Origin: CAIUSP01 sp964594365 | GTDB lineage: Bacteria > Actinomycetota > Thermoleophilia > Solirubrobacterales > 70-9 | Direction: 5' to 3' | Assembly: GCA_964594365.1 (NCBI GenBank) | Contig: CAZQMB010000001.1 | Span: forward strand, 186,001-250,000 | DNA: 64,000 nucleotides | In this document: positions 44,630 through 53,755 of the stretch, piece by piece | How the letters are laid out: the number at the start of each line of letters is the position of its first letter | Position numbering within the stretch: the stretch's first letter is position 1 | Translations under genes and position numbers: made by a program | Notes under the pieces: generated by a model | The model's database searches: none | What the model saw: only the letters and a program-made list of their open reading frames with translations | What the model was told of the DNA's origin: nothing

Positions 44630-46441
44630 TCAGGCGTCGCCGGTGCGGCGCTCGAGCTCATCGAGTTGTGCTCTGATCCCGGCGGGCAGCCGGTCTCCGA
44701 AGCTGGCCAGGTGCTCCGCCACCTGGCCGAGTTGGGCGCTTACGTCCAACGGGTTGACGGTGAGCAGTTCGTCCATCTGAGCAGCGGTCACCTCGGCGCC
44801 CGTGGTGTCGATCTCGGAGGCAGGGGGTACGAGACCGATCACGGACTCCTCCGCCTCTCCCTGGCCGTCACATCTCTTCATCACCCACTCGAGGACACGG
44901 ATGTTGTCTCCGAAACCGGGCCAGATGAAGTTCCCGTCCGCGTCCTTCCTGAACCAGTTGACGAGGAAGATCCTCGGGAGCTTCGACTCTTCTGCCTGGT
45001 CTCCCATCTCGAGCCAGTGCGAGAAGTAGTCGGCCATGTTGTAGCCGCAGAAAGGCAGCATCGCCATCGGGTCGAAGCGCAGGGCACCCACCTCACCCGC
45101 GGCCGCGGCAGTGGTCTCTACCGACATGGTTGCGCCCAGGAATACGCCGTGCTCCCAGCTGCGTGCCTCACTGACCAGCGGCACGACGGTCGCACGTCGA
45201 CCACCGAAGAGCATGGCATCGATCGGCACGCCGGCAGGATCCTCCCAGTCGGGGCTGATCACGGGACACTGCGCTGCCGCCACGGTGAAGCGGGAGTTCG
45301 GGTGAGCAGCCGGATTGTCTGAATCGGGCGTCCAGTCCTGGCCGAGCCAATCGATCAAGTGGTCGGGTGCCTCTTCTGTCAGCCCCTCCCACCAGACGTC
45401 GCCGTCATCGGTGAGCGCAACGTTGGTGAAGATGGTGTCACGAGCGATCGATTCGATCGCATTCGGGTTGGTCTTCTCTCCAGTGCCGGGGGCAACGCCG
45501 AAGAACCCGGCCTCGGGGTTGACCGCATAGAGGCGGCCATCCTCCCCGAACCTGAGCCAGGCGATGTCATCACCCACGGTCTCGACCTTCCAGCCTTCGA
45601 GCGTGGGGATCAGCATGGCCAGATTGGTCTTACCGGAAGCAGACGGAAATGCTGCCGCGATGTTCTTCGAGACGCCGTCTGGCGAAGTCACCTTGATGAT
45701 CAGCATGTGCTCTGCCATCCAGCCCTCGTCATGCGCCATCGCTGAGGCGATCCGCAAGGCCAGGCACTTCTTGCCCAGCAGCGCATTACCGCCGTAGCCG
45801 GAACCGTAGGACCAGATCTCGCGGGTCTCGGGGTAATGGACGATGTACTTCTCGGTGTTGCAGGGCCAAGGAACGTCTTCGGCACCGTCGTCCAACGGAG
45901 CGCCGACCGAGTGGACGCAGGGCACGAAGTCACCGTCGGATCCGAGCGCCTCGAGCGCCGCGGCTCCCATCCTCGCCATGATCCTCATCGAAACCACTAC
46001 GTAAGGAGAGTCCGTGATCTCCACCCCGAGGCGGGCGACCGGAGAACCGATTGGGCCCATCGAGAACGGGATCACGTACATCGTCCTCCCCTTCATCGAT
46101 CCAGCGAACAACCCCTTCAGTCGCTCTCGCATCTCTGCCGGGTCTGCCCAATTGTTGGTGGGGCCTGCATCGATCTCCTGCTCCGAGCAGATGAAGGTGC
46201 GGTCTTCGACACGTGCGACATCATCGGGATCCGAGCGAGCGAGGAAAGAATTGGGTCGCTTCTCCTCCGAGAGCCTGAGGAAGGTTCCTGCCTCGGTGAG
46301 TTCCTCGCAGAGCCGGTCGTACTCCGCCTGGGACCCGTCACACCAGTAGACGGAATCGGGCTGCGTCAACTCTGCGATCTCGTCCACCCACTCGAGGAGC
46401 TTGGAGTTGTCGGTTGGCGGATTGCTCGGGTTCTCACTCAC
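44630..46441 (-). CDS. pckG: Phosphoenolpyruvate carboxykinase (GTP)
   Basis: The 603-residue GTP-type enzyme converts oxaloacetate to PEP for gluconeogenesis. Motifs include the N-terminal WCDGSQAEYDRL, the RTMYVIPFSMGP substrate site, the P-loop FPSASGKTNLAM and DDIAWLRFGEDGRLYAVNPEAGFFGVAPGT. In the usual family motif the residue before the glycine of the P-loop is Cys (FPSACGKTN); here it is Ser269, confirmed in the DNA (TCC). It starts at GTG 46441. It would link C4 acids from the ethylmalonyl-CoA route to sugar synthesis. Confidence 0.95.
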   Translation of the reverse strand: MSENPSNPPTDNSKLLEWVDEIAELTQPDSVYWCDGSQAEYDRLCEELTEAGTFLRLSEEKRPNSFLARSDPDDVARVEDRTFICSEQEIDAGPTNNWADPAEMRERLKGLFAGSMKGRTMYVIPFSMGPIGSPVARLGVEITDSPYVVVSMRIMARMGAAALEALGSDGDFVPCVHSVGAPLDDGAEDVPWPCNTEKYIVHYPETREIWSYGSGYGGNALLGKKCLALRIASAMAHDEGWMAEHMLIIKVTSPDGVSKNIAAAFPSASGKTNLAMLIPTLEGWKVETVGDDIAWLRFGEDGRLYAVNPEAGFFGVAPGTGEKTNPNAIESIARDTIFTNVALTDDGDVWWEGLTEEAPDHLIDWLGQDWTPDSDNPAAHPNSRFTVAAAQCPVISPDWEDPAGVPIDAMLFGGRRATVVPLVSEARSWEHGVFLGATMSVETTAAAAGEVGALRFDPMAMLPFCGYNMADYFSHWLEMGDQAEESKLPRIFLVNWFRKDADGNFIWPGFGDNIRVLEWVMKRCDGQGEAEESVIGLVPPASEIDTTGAEVTAAQMDELLTVNPLDVSAQLGQVAEHLASFGDRLPAGIRAQLDELERRTGDA

Positions 46442-46548
46442 GTTCTGGGGCTGCTCCTCTCGGATCGATCGTGGAAATTGTCGCGGCGACTGACCGAATC
46501 TGGCGCCAGCGGTTCTCCATTCTTTACGAAATCGGGCAGCGATGACTT

Positions 46549-46574
46549 GCCGACCCTTCCACGTCTGGGTCGGC
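46549..46574. promoter_or_regulatory. 8-base inverted repeat between pckG and the SucC-like gene
   Basis: GCCGACCC and GGGTCGGC form perfect 8-base arms around a 10-base loop, 53 bases ahead of the SucC-like start and 108 bases from pckG. In RNA it would form a stable hairpin in the plus-strand leader; in DNA it could be an operator for the divergent pair. No U-tract follows on the plus strand. Confidence 0.35.
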
Positions 46575-46626
46575 TAGGGTTCTTCGACCGAAGTGCGGCA
46601 CGAAGAGCCGGCTTGGGTACCACCTC

Positions 46627-47844
46627 ATGCGCTTCTACGAATTCGAATCCCGAAAGATCGTCGAACTGGCCGGCATCCCGGTCACCGAATACGGCTTCTG
46701 TAAGACGGCAGACGAAGCGAGGGAGGCTGCGGAGCGAATCGGCGGACCTGTCGTCGTCAAGTCGCAGGTTCTGACCGGCGGTCGTATGAAGGCCGGTGGA
46801 GTGAAGTTCGCGGATTCGCCCGAAGAGGCAGCCGCTCTTGCCGAGGAGATCCTCGGGCTCGAGATCAACGGACACGTTCCGAGAGGCGTTCTGGTGGACC
46901 CCAAGGCCCAGGTCAAGCAGGAGTACTACGCGGGAGTGGTCTGGGACGGGACGGCAAAGCGACCGCTGATGCTTTTCAGCGATATGGGCGGGATCGATAT
47001 CGAAGAGGTAGCGGAGAAGCACCCTGATCATGTAGGCCGGGGACACGTCTCCAATCTCCTCCCGATCTCCGACTACGAGGCGAAGAAGGTGATAGCTGCC
47101 ACCGGTGTGACCGGCTCCCAACTTAATCGCGCAACACCCGTGCTGGCTCGCTTGGCGCGCCTGTTCCGCGACAGCGACATGACGCTGGCCGAGATCAATC
47201 CTCTGGCCGAACTCGAGGACGGCAGCTTCGTTGCCCTCGACGCGCACATGGAGATGGAAGACGAAGCGAAGGGACGACAGAAGCGTCTGCTCGAGGGAGA
47301 ACTCGGTATCGAGCCGGAGGACACGCGTGAGCCCTACGAACCTAGTGAGTTCGAGCGGTCGGTCAAGGCAATCGACTCGGCGGATCACCGTGGAGTGATC
47401 CAGGGAAAGGACCACGGGTTCGAAGGGAACCTCGGTCTGGTCATCGGAGCAGGCGGTGGCTCGCTGACACTCACCGATGCAGTGCGAAGCCAGGGCGGCA
47501 AGCCAGCGAACTATTCGGAGATCGGCGGCAACCCCTCGGTGGCCAAGGCGTGCGGGCTCGCCAAGGAGGTCCTCGGCAAGGAGGGTGTGGAGAAGATCGC
47601 CGTGATGATGTCGATCGTCTCCAACACCCGGGTGGACATAGTGGCCCGTGGGGTGATCAAGGCGTGCCTGGAGCTGGACAAGGATCCGGCCGAGACGATC
47701 GCGATCTTCCGAATCCCGGGCGCGTGGGAAGAGGAGGGCTTCAAGATCCTCGACAAATATGGCGTCGAGTACTGCGACAGGTCGGTCTCGATGTGGGAGG
47801 CCGCGGGCCGAGCAGTTGCGAAGATCCAGGGATCGGAGGCCTGA
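46627..47844 (+). CDS. SucC-like ATP-grasp subunit of an ADP-forming acyl-CoA ligase (divergent)
   Basis: The 405-residue protein has the SucC layout: an N-terminal ATP-grasp (MRFYEFESRKIVELAGIPVTEYG, VVVKSQVLTGGRMKAGGVKF, LAEINPLAEL) and a C-terminal CoA-ligase flavodoxin-like domain (LGLVIGAGGGSLTLTDAV). Two hallmark SucC signatures differ: the NGAGLAM-type loop reads IGAGGGSL, and the FGGI segment is replaced by SIVSNTRVD. It may therefore be a succinate-CoA ligase paralogue with another substrate, such as malate or a dicarboxylic intermediate. The SucD-like gene follows after 3 bp. Confidence 0.82.
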   Translation: MRFYEFESRKIVELAGIPVTEYGFCKTADEAREAAERIGGPVVVKSQVLTGGRMKAGGVKFADSPEEAAALAEEILGLEINGHVPRGVLVDPKAQVKQEYYAGVVWDGTAKRPLMLFSDMGGIDIEEVAEKHPDHVGRGHVSNLLPISDYEAKKVIAATGVTGSQLNRATPVLARLARLFRDSDMTLAEINPLAELEDGSFVALDAHMEMEDEAKGRQKRLLEGELGIEPEDTREPYEPSEFERSVKAIDSADHRGVIQGKDHGFEGNLGLVIGAGGGSLTLTDAVRSQGGKPANYSEIGGNPSVAKACGLAKEVLGKEGVEKIAVMMSIVSNTRVDIVARGVIKACLELDKDPAETIAIFRIPGAWEEEGFKILDKYGVEYCDRSVSMWEAAGRAVAKIQGSEA

Positions 47845-47847
47845 CAG

Positions 47848-48759
47848 GTGTCGATCCTGCTCGACAAGGACTTCACCTTCATCGTCCAGGGCATCACCGG
47901 CCGCGAGGCCGTGAACCTGACCCGCGAGTGCCTGGACTACGGCTCGAAGGTGGTGGGCGGGGTTACTCCGGGTCGTAAAGGCCGGGAGGTCCATGGCGTG
48001 CCCGTCTTCGACACCGTCGAGCAGGCGGTCGAAAACCATGGGTCGCCTGTCGATGGTTCCGTCGTGACCGTACCCCCTGCGTTCACCAAGGACGCCGTAT
48101 TCGAGGCCCTCGAAGCGGGAATGAAGTTGATAGTGATCGTCACCGAGCGGATCCCCAGAGGCGACGTGGCCGAGATGGTCGAGCTTGCCGACTCGAAGGG
48201 CGCGCGGATCATCGGGCCGAACTGCCTCGGACTGATCGTGCCCGAGGTCTGCAAGATGGGCGGGATCGGAGGTCCGGCGAAAGATGCCGCAAAGGCTTAT
48301 GCCCCTGGATCGGTCGGTGTGATGTCCCGATCCGGTGGAATGACTACCGAGATCTCATCCTCGCTCACCGCAGCCGGTCTGGGAGTAAGCACCGCCATCT
48401 CGATCGGGGGCGATGCGATCATCGGATCGACTTACGCAGAGTTGATGCCGTTCTTCGAAGCGGATGAACAGACCAAGGCGATCGTGATCTACACGGAGCC
48501 AGGTGGTCGTATGGAGGCACAGCTGTCCGAATGGGTGTCGGAGAACGACTCACGACTTCCCATCGTCGCCTTCATGGCCGGGAAGTTCATGGACGACGAG
48601 GAGATGAAGGGAATGAGCTTCGGTCACGCCGGAACCATCGTCGAGGGCGCAGAGGACACCGCAACCCAGAAGATCGCGAGGCTCGAGGCAGCGGGCATCA
48701 CCGTGGTAGAGCGGATCGACGAGATCCCGGCTGCGGTGGCGGAGAGGATCGGGAACTGA
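47848..48759 (+). CDS. SucD-like alpha subunit of an ADP-forming acyl-CoA ligase
   Basis: The 303-residue protein has the CoA-binding Rossmann start FIVQGITGREAVNLTRECLDYG, the GVTPGRKG turn, IIGPNCLGLI, and the active-site GHAGTIVEG loop with phospho-His260. It pairs with the upstream SucC-like subunit to make an acyl-CoA from an acid, ATP and CoA. It starts at GTG 47848. The phosphoryl relay histidine is intact, so catalysis is likely even though the partner is divergent. A ferredoxin-like gene starts 2 bp after its stop. Confidence 0.87.
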   Translation: MSILLDKDFTFIVQGITGREAVNLTRECLDYGSKVVGGVTPGRKGREVHGVPVFDTVEQAVENHGSPVDGSVVTVPPAFTKDAVFEALEAGMKLIVIVTERIPRGDVAEMVELADSKGARIIGPNCLGLIVPEVCKMGGIGGPAKDAAKAYAPGSVGVMSRSGGMTTEISSSLTAAGLGVSTAISIGGDAIIGSTYAELMPFFEADEQTKAIVIYTEPGGRMEAQLSEWVSENDSRLPIVAFMAGKFMDDEEMKGMSFGHAGTIVEGAEDTATQKIARLEAAGITVVERIDEIPAAVAERIGN

Positions 48760-48761
48760 AC

Positions 48762-49010
48762 ATGGCCGGAAACGATCTCTACGGCGTTTTCATAGAGGTG
48801 AGCATCGAGGATGCGGTCGCCTCGGATGCCGCGGTTGCGGCGAAGCTCGAGGAGGTATGCCCAGTGGATATCTTCGCGGTCGTAGATGGCAAGGCCACGG
48901 TCGTGACGGAGAACGCCGACGAGTGCGTTCTCTGCCGCCTCTGCATCGAGGCTGCTCCAAGCGGCGGTGTGACCGTTCGCAAGCTCTACGACGACACCGT
49001 TCTCGAGTAA
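48762..49010 (+). CDS. FixX-like single-cluster ferredoxin
   Basis: The 82-residue protein has a Cys-Pro at about residue 29-30 followed by C-V-L-C-R-L-C at about 53-59. This resembles the FixX/ETF-QO C-terminal half and would bind one 4Fe-4S cluster through four cysteines. The ATG at 48762 is fixed by the 2-bp spacing to the SucD-like stop; the longer open frame runs inside that gene. A ferredoxin in an acyl-CoA ligase operon is unusual. No oxidoreductase partner is nearby. Confidence 0.8.
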   Translation: MAGNDLYGVFIEVSIEDAVASDAAVAAKLEEVCPVDIFAVVDGKATVVTENADECVLCRLCIEAAPSGGVTVRKLYDDTVLE

Positions 49011-49064
49011 CGCTGGTTCCGGCAGCACACGCCAACGCAGCGCGGCGTGGGTCAAACTGAGCCG

Positions 49065-50510
49065 ATGAATTTCATCAACGACGTCGTCGAGTCCTTCCCG
49101 TCCGCGAAGAAGGCCGTAGTTGCGATCGACAGGCAGGGTGCCATCCGCCCTTGGCACTTCGGAGAGTTGTTCGCCATGAGCGCCGGACTCTCTGGAGCGA
49201 TGGTGGCTAGAGGCGTGAAGCGGGGCGATGTGGTGATGACGCTCTGCGGCAGTCGCATCGAGTGGGTGCTCACGATGCTCGCCTGCTTCCGCATGGGTGC
49301 GGTCGTGATGCCCTGCAATCCGCAATTGCGCAAGGACGACCTCTCACAACGGGTCAGTGCAGCGAACCCCGGTCTCTGTATCGGCGAGGAGGCGCTCTTG
49401 CAGGAACTCCCAGACGGCGTACCGCACTTCGACCTCTCCGACCTGGCGAGGATCTTCGACGAGGATCGGCCTCAGGAGCCTCCCGCGGTGGCAGAGGATC
49501 TATCTCCAGACGATCCAGCGGCCATCATCTTCACCTCCGGGACCACAGGGGAACCGCGAGGGGTGCTCTACTCGCAGCAGTACCTCGCCGGTCAGCGGCT
49601 TCAGGCGGATCACTGGTTCGGAGCACGAGAGGGCGAGCTGGCTTGGTGTACAGCGGCGCCAGGCTGGTCGAAGAGCACCCGCAACTCGTTCATCGCACCC
49701 TGGCTCTGCGGTGCGACGGCCGTAATCCACGACGGTCGCTTCGATCCGGTCGAGAGGCTCGACCTGATCGAGCGGTTGGGTGTCAACGTCCTCTGCCAGG
49801 CGCCCACCGAGTACCGGATCATCGCTCGTCGCACCGATCTGCGGCCTCTGCCCTCCATCCGTCGAATGGTCACCGCAGGCGAGCCGATCAATCCGGAGAT
49901 CGTCTCCGAGTTCCGTGAAGCGGTCGGAGTGGGGCCGGCAGACGGGTACGGACAGACCGAAACCGGTCATCTGACCGGAATGCCCCTCGGAGAGGACGAC
50001 CCCTCACGGGACGGAGCGATGGGCAAGCCGCTCCCCGGAATCGAGACACGCCTCAACGACGGGGTCCTCGAGGTGCGGCCGGAAACGGTTCCCACCTTCT
50101 TCTCGCACTATCTGGGCGAGGAGCCGTTCCAGGGAGAGTGGTGGCACACGGGAGACCGGGTTCGTGAGGACGCAGAAGGCTATCTCTGGTTCGAGAGCCG
50201 CGATGATGACCTGATCATCTCTGCCGGATACCGCATAGGTCCCTTCGAGGTCGAGTCAGCGCTGATCGAGCACCCGACGGTGGCCGAAGCAGCGGTCGTC
50301 TCGGCACCGGATCCCGAGAGGGGATCGATAGTCAAGGCGTTCGTGGTGGTTCGCGACGCCGAACCCAGCAGCTCACTCGCCAGCGAACTCCAGGAACACG
50401 TGAAGTCCGTCACCGCTCCCTACAAGTATCCGCGTGAGATCGAGTTCCTCTCGGAGCTCCCGAAGACTCCCAGCGGAAAGATCAGGCGCACGGAACTCCG
50501 CGGGGACTGA
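49065..50510 (+). CDS. Acyl-CoA synthetase (AMP-forming, MACS-like)
   Basis: The roughly 481-residue ANL ligase has the phosphate loop AIIFTSGTTGEPRGVL near residue 158, PADGYGQTETGHL, the hinge WHTGDRVREDAEGYLWFESRDDDLIISAGYRIGPFEVE and the catalytic lysine in LPKTPSGKIRRTELR. It activates a carboxylic acid, probably short- to medium-chain, to acyl-CoA. GTG 49047 is an alternative start. It follows the ferredoxin gene by 54 bp and precedes an MFS transporter, so uptake and activation may be coupled. Confidence 0.9.
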   Translation: MNFINDVVESFPSAKKAVVAIDRQGAIRPWHFGELFAMSAGLSGAMVARGVKRGDVVMTLCGSRIEWVLTMLACFRMGAVVMPCNPQLRKDDLSQRVSAANPGLCIGEEALLQELPDGVPHFDLSDLARIFDEDRPQEPPAVAEDLSPDDPAAIIFTSGTTGEPRGVLYSQQYLAGQRLQADHWFGAREGELAWCTAAPGWSKSTRNSFIAPWLCGATAVIHDGRFDPVERLDLIERLGVNVLCQAPTEYRIIARRTDLRPLPSIRRMVTAGEPINPEIVSEFREAVGVGPADGYGQTETGHLTGMPLGEDDPSRDGAMGKPLPGIETRLNDGVLEVRPETVPTFFSHYLGEEPFQGEWWHTGDRVREDAEGYLWFESRDDDLIISAGYRIGPFEVESALIEHPTVAEAAVVSAPDPERGSIVKAFVVVRDAEPSSSLASELQEHVKSVTAPYKYPREIEFLSELPKTPSGKIRRTELRGD

Positions 50511-50571
50511 GATCGTGGATCGGGCCGATGAGGCGCATCGTCTGCAGGACGTCGGCCGGGAGCGAGCCGCG

Positions 50572-51696
50572 ATGCGGGAGATCTTCCTCACGACCCTCTG
50601 CGGACTCCTCTCGATCGGTGCCCTCCTCCCCGTCCTTCCGATCTACATCACCGAAGAACTCGGTCTGGGTAAGGTCAGCGTCGGATTCGCGATCGGCGCC
50701 TATGCCATCACCGGGATCGCCTTCCGTCCGATAGCCGGATGGCTCGCCGATCACCGCAGCCGGCGGCTGGTGGTGGTCATCGGATCACTGACGACTGCCG
50801 TCGCAGGTGGACTCCTCTTCCTGCCACTCGGCTTCGTCTCTCTGGTCGCATCCCGCCTCCTGCTGGGCGCCGGCGAGGGCGCGGTATTCACTGCCGGTTC
50901 GGCCTGGGTGATCGATCTGGCCCCACCCGCACGCAGAGCGAGACTGATCGGCCTCTACGGACTCTCGGTCTGGACCGGCTTGAGTATCGGTCCGCTCATC
51001 GGGCAGACGCTCTTCGATCTCGGCGGTTACGACCTCGTGTGGGGCTTCGCCATCGCCGGGCCTCTCTTCGCCGCAGTACTCGCCAGCAGGATTCCGGACC
51101 CCTTCGAGCCGAAGCACATCGAGGGACAACGCCGGAAGTTCATCGCGCGCGAAGCCCTCGGGCCGGGCGGCGCCTTGGCTCTGGCCTCGGTCGGCTATGC
51201 CGCAATGGCATCTTTCATCGTCTTGCACCTGAAGGCACAGGGGGTCGGACACGGAGCCCTCGTGTTCTCGACCTTTGCCGCAGCTCTGGTGATCACCCGA
51301 GTGATCGCCGGTGGCTTGCCGGATCGTCTCGGGCCGCGCAGGGTTGCGGCAGTTGCCGCGGTGCTGGAGGCGGTGGGGCTCGCGCTGATAGCGCTGGGTG
51401 GCGAGCTCACCACCGACGTGATCGGCGCCGTGATCATGGGAACCGCGTATTCGGTCCTCTACCCCGCGCTCTCGTTGATCGTGATCGAGAGGGTCCCGCC
51501 GTCTCGGCGAGGTGCAGCGCTCGGCACGTTCACCGGTGCCTTCGACTTCGGTGTCGGGATCGGGGCACCACTGGTCGGGGTGGTCTCGGCGCTGACCGAT
51601 TACTCCGGCGGATTCCTCTTCGCTGCCGTCCTCGCACTACTCCCCGCCTTGGCCTACCTGTTCACGCTGGTCAGACGAACACCCCGGGTAGCCTGA
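50572..51696 (+). CDS. MFS transporter
   Basis: The roughly 374-residue protein has 12 predicted membrane helices and the MFS loop motif GWLADHRSRR between helices 2 and 3, with a second DRLGPRR loop between helices 8 and 9. It resembles drug- or acid-exporting DHA1-type carriers. GTG 50515 is an alternative start. It sits between the acyl-CoA synthetase and YyaL genes on one strand, with its stop 5 bp before the next ATG. The substrate is unknown. Confidence 0.87.
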   Translation: MREIFLTTLCGLLSIGALLPVLPIYITEELGLGKVSVGFAIGAYAITGIAFRPIAGWLADHRSRRLVVVIGSLTTAVAGGLLFLPLGFVSLVASRLLLGAGEGAVFTAGSAWVIDLAPPARRARLIGLYGLSVWTGLSIGPLIGQTLFDLGGYDLVWGFAIAGPLFAAVLASRIPDPFEPKHIEGQRRKFIAREALGPGGALALASVGYAAMASFIVLHLKAQGVGHGALVFSTFAAALVITRVIAGGLPDRLGPRRVAAVAAVLEAVGLALIALGGELTTDVIGAVIMGTAYSVLYPALSLIVIERVPPSRRGAALGTFTGAFDFGVGIGAPLVGVVSALTDYSGGFLFAAVLALLPALAYLFTLVRRTPRVA

Positions 51697-51701
51697 CCTG
51701 T

Positions 51702-53723
51702 ATGCCGAATCGCCTGGCCGACCAGACCAGTCCCTACCTGCTCCAGCATCGCGACAATCCGGTCGACTGGTGGCCGTGGTGCGAGGAGGCCCTCTCTCTC
51801 GCGAAGCGTGATGACAAGCCCATCCTGCTCTCGATCGGCTACTCCGCGTGCCACTGGTGCCACGTGATGGAGCGCGAATCGTTCGAGGATCCGGAGACCG
51901 CGGCCGAGATGAACCGGGACTTCGTATGCATCAAGGTCGACCGCGAGGAACGGCCCGATGTGGATGCGATCTACATGGAGGCGGTCCAGGCGATGACAGG
52001 TCAGGGGGGCTGGCCACTGACAGCCTTCTGTGACCCCGATGGCGTGCCCTTCTACGGTGGAACCTACTTCCCACCCGAGCCAAGACAGGGTATGCCGAGC
52101 TTCCGACAGGTACTGACTGCTGTGATCGAGGGGTTCCGCGAGAGACGTGAGGAGATCGATGCCTCTGTCTCCCAGATCCGCGAGCGCCTCGGAGTCACTG
52201 CCCAGATCGCGGATACCGGTCAGGAGATCTCGACCGGAACGACGGATGAGGCCGAGGCGAACCTGTTGGCGTCGGCCGATCGGCAGTACGGCGGATTCGG
52301 CGGCGCACCCAAGTTCCCTCCCGCAAGCGCGCTCGCGTTCCTGCTGGACAGAGGTGAGACCGATGTGACCACCCAGACTCTCGACGCGATGCTCTGCGGT
52401 GGCATCTTCGACCAGCTTGGCGGGGGGTTCGCGCGCTATGCCGTGGATCAGCGCTGGCTGGTGCCTCACTTCGAGAAGATGCTCTACGACAACGCTCTGC
52501 TCGCCAGGTGCTACCTGTCGGGATGGAAGAGGACCGGAAGGGAGTCCTGGGCCGATGCCACGAGGCGTACGCTCGACTGGGCACTGGAGGAGATGCTGGG
52601 CGAGGAGGGGGGCTTCTACTCGGCGCTGGACGCCGATTCGGAGGGCGAGGAGGGAACCTTCTACATCTGGTCGGAGGATGAGATGCGCGAGGTGCTCGCG
52701 ACAGGAGGGCTGAGCGACATCGAGGTCGAACAGACTCTCGGGTACTGGGGGGTGAGCGCGAGCGGGAACTTCGAAGGAAAGAACGTATTGCACATCGCCG
52801 CAGGCCCCAGCGCCTCTCCTCCCGACTGCCTGGGACGAGCGCGGGAGTTGCTCCTGACCGCGAGGGCGGCGCGCATCAGGCCAGGGCTCGACGACAAGCG
52901 CCTGTGCGCGTGGAATGCCTTGATGATCTCGGCGCTCGCAGATGCTGGAGCCGCGTTTCAGGATGAGAGATACCTCGAAGCCTCGATCGCCAGTGCACGA
53001 TTCGTCCTCGACGAGATGCGCACCGAGGAGGGACGCCTGCTCCGGACGTGGAAGCAAGGCAAGGCTTCGCTGAACGCCTATCTCGAGGACTACGCATTCA
53101 TGCTCGAGGCGATGCTCGATCTCCACGCCGCCTCCCTCGACCCCTGCTGGTTCGACGAGGCGCGCGCGCTCGCCGACCTGATCATCGAGCACTTCGAGGA
53201 TTCTGAATCCGGCGGCTTCTTCACTACCTCTCACGACCACGAAGAGCTTCTGGTCCGCCGCAAGGCTCTGGACGATCACCCCATTCCCTCTGCCACCTCG
53301 TCAGCCGCTCTCGGAATGCTCAGGCTCTCGCTGTTGACCGGCTCCGACCGCTACCGGCGTGCCGCGCTCCGCGCGATCTCCCCTCTCGCCGAGATAGCGG
53401 CATCGAACGCGAACGGATTCGGCCATCTGCTCCAGGCGATCGATCTGGCTTCCACAGACCAAGCGCGGGAATTGGCAATCGTCTACCCGAGCAAGGACCA
53501 GAGCCGCACCTTCCCCGGCGGTTCGGTGGCGGCCATGGCGGCGCGGTACCCACTGGCCCGTACGGTCGTGGGTGGAGGGCCGGAGGGTTCCGAGCATCCA
53601 GAGCTGCTCGAGGGAAGGACCTGCCTCGGAGAGCTGCCGACCGCCTACCTCTGTGAGAACTTCTCTTGCCGGCAGCCGGTCGATCGTCCGGAGGAGTTGC
53701 AGGACCAGCTCGAAGCCAGCTGA
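51702..53723 (+). CDS. YyaL/DUF255 thioredoxin-domain protein
   Basis: The 673-residue protein has an N-terminal thioredoxin-like DUF255 domain (NRLADQTSPYLLQHRDNPVDWWPW, then the CHWCHVM redox-type motif near residue 50 and VDREERPD). An alpha/alpha six-hairpin barrel follows, with LDKALYDNA-like and DADSEGEEGTFYIW blocks. This matches the spermatogenesis-associated protein 20/YyaL family, whose exact activity is unsettled. The ATG at 51702 is 5 bp behind the MFS gene. It is cytosolic, with no signal peptide. Confidence 0.93.
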   Translation: MPNRLADQTSPYLLQHRDNPVDWWPWCEEALSLAKRDDKPILLSIGYSACHWCHVMERESFEDPETAAEMNRDFVCIKVDREERPDVDAIYMEAVQAMTGQGGWPLTAFCDPDGVPFYGGTYFPPEPRQGMPSFRQVLTAVIEGFRERREEIDASVSQIRERLGVTAQIADTGQEISTGTTDEAEANLLASADRQYGGFGGAPKFPPASALAFLLDRGETDVTTQTLDAMLCGGIFDQLGGGFARYAVDQRWLVPHFEKMLYDNALLARCYLSGWKRTGRESWADATRRTLDWALEEMLGEEGGFYSALDADSEGEEGTFYIWSEDEMREVLATGGLSDIEVEQTLGYWGVSASGNFEGKNVLHIAAGPSASPPDCLGRARELLLTARAARIRPGLDDKRLCAWNALMISALADAGAAFQDERYLEASIASARFVLDEMRTEEGRLLRTWKQGKASLNAYLEDYAFMLEAMLDLHAASLDPCWFDEARALADLIIEHFEDSESGGFFTTSHDHEELLVRRKALDDHPIPSATSSAALGMLRLSLLTGSDRYRRAALRAISPLAEIAASNANGFGHLLQAIDLASTDQARELAIVYPSKDQSRTFPGGSVAAMAARYPLARTVVGGGPEGSEHPELLEGRTCLGELPTAYLCENFSCRQPVDRPEELQDQLEAS

Positions 53724-53755
53724 GGCGCGTCCGCGAGCGCGAATAGCGTGATCGC

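Noticed and set aside
46438..48039. Minus-strand open frame (533 codons) across the SucC/SucD-like genes
   Set aside because: The plus strand encodes two recognisable ligase subunits with proper spacing; the antisense frame has low-complexity His/Arg/Leu content.
50739..51701. N-terminal extension of the YyaL gene through the MFS gene
   Set aside because: The MFS gene occupies this DNA in another frame, and the YyaL family starts at the MPNRLADQTSPYLLQ block.
51654..53279. Minus-strand open frame (541 codons) across the YyaL gene
   Set aside because: Antisense shadow of a gene with clear DUF255 motifs.
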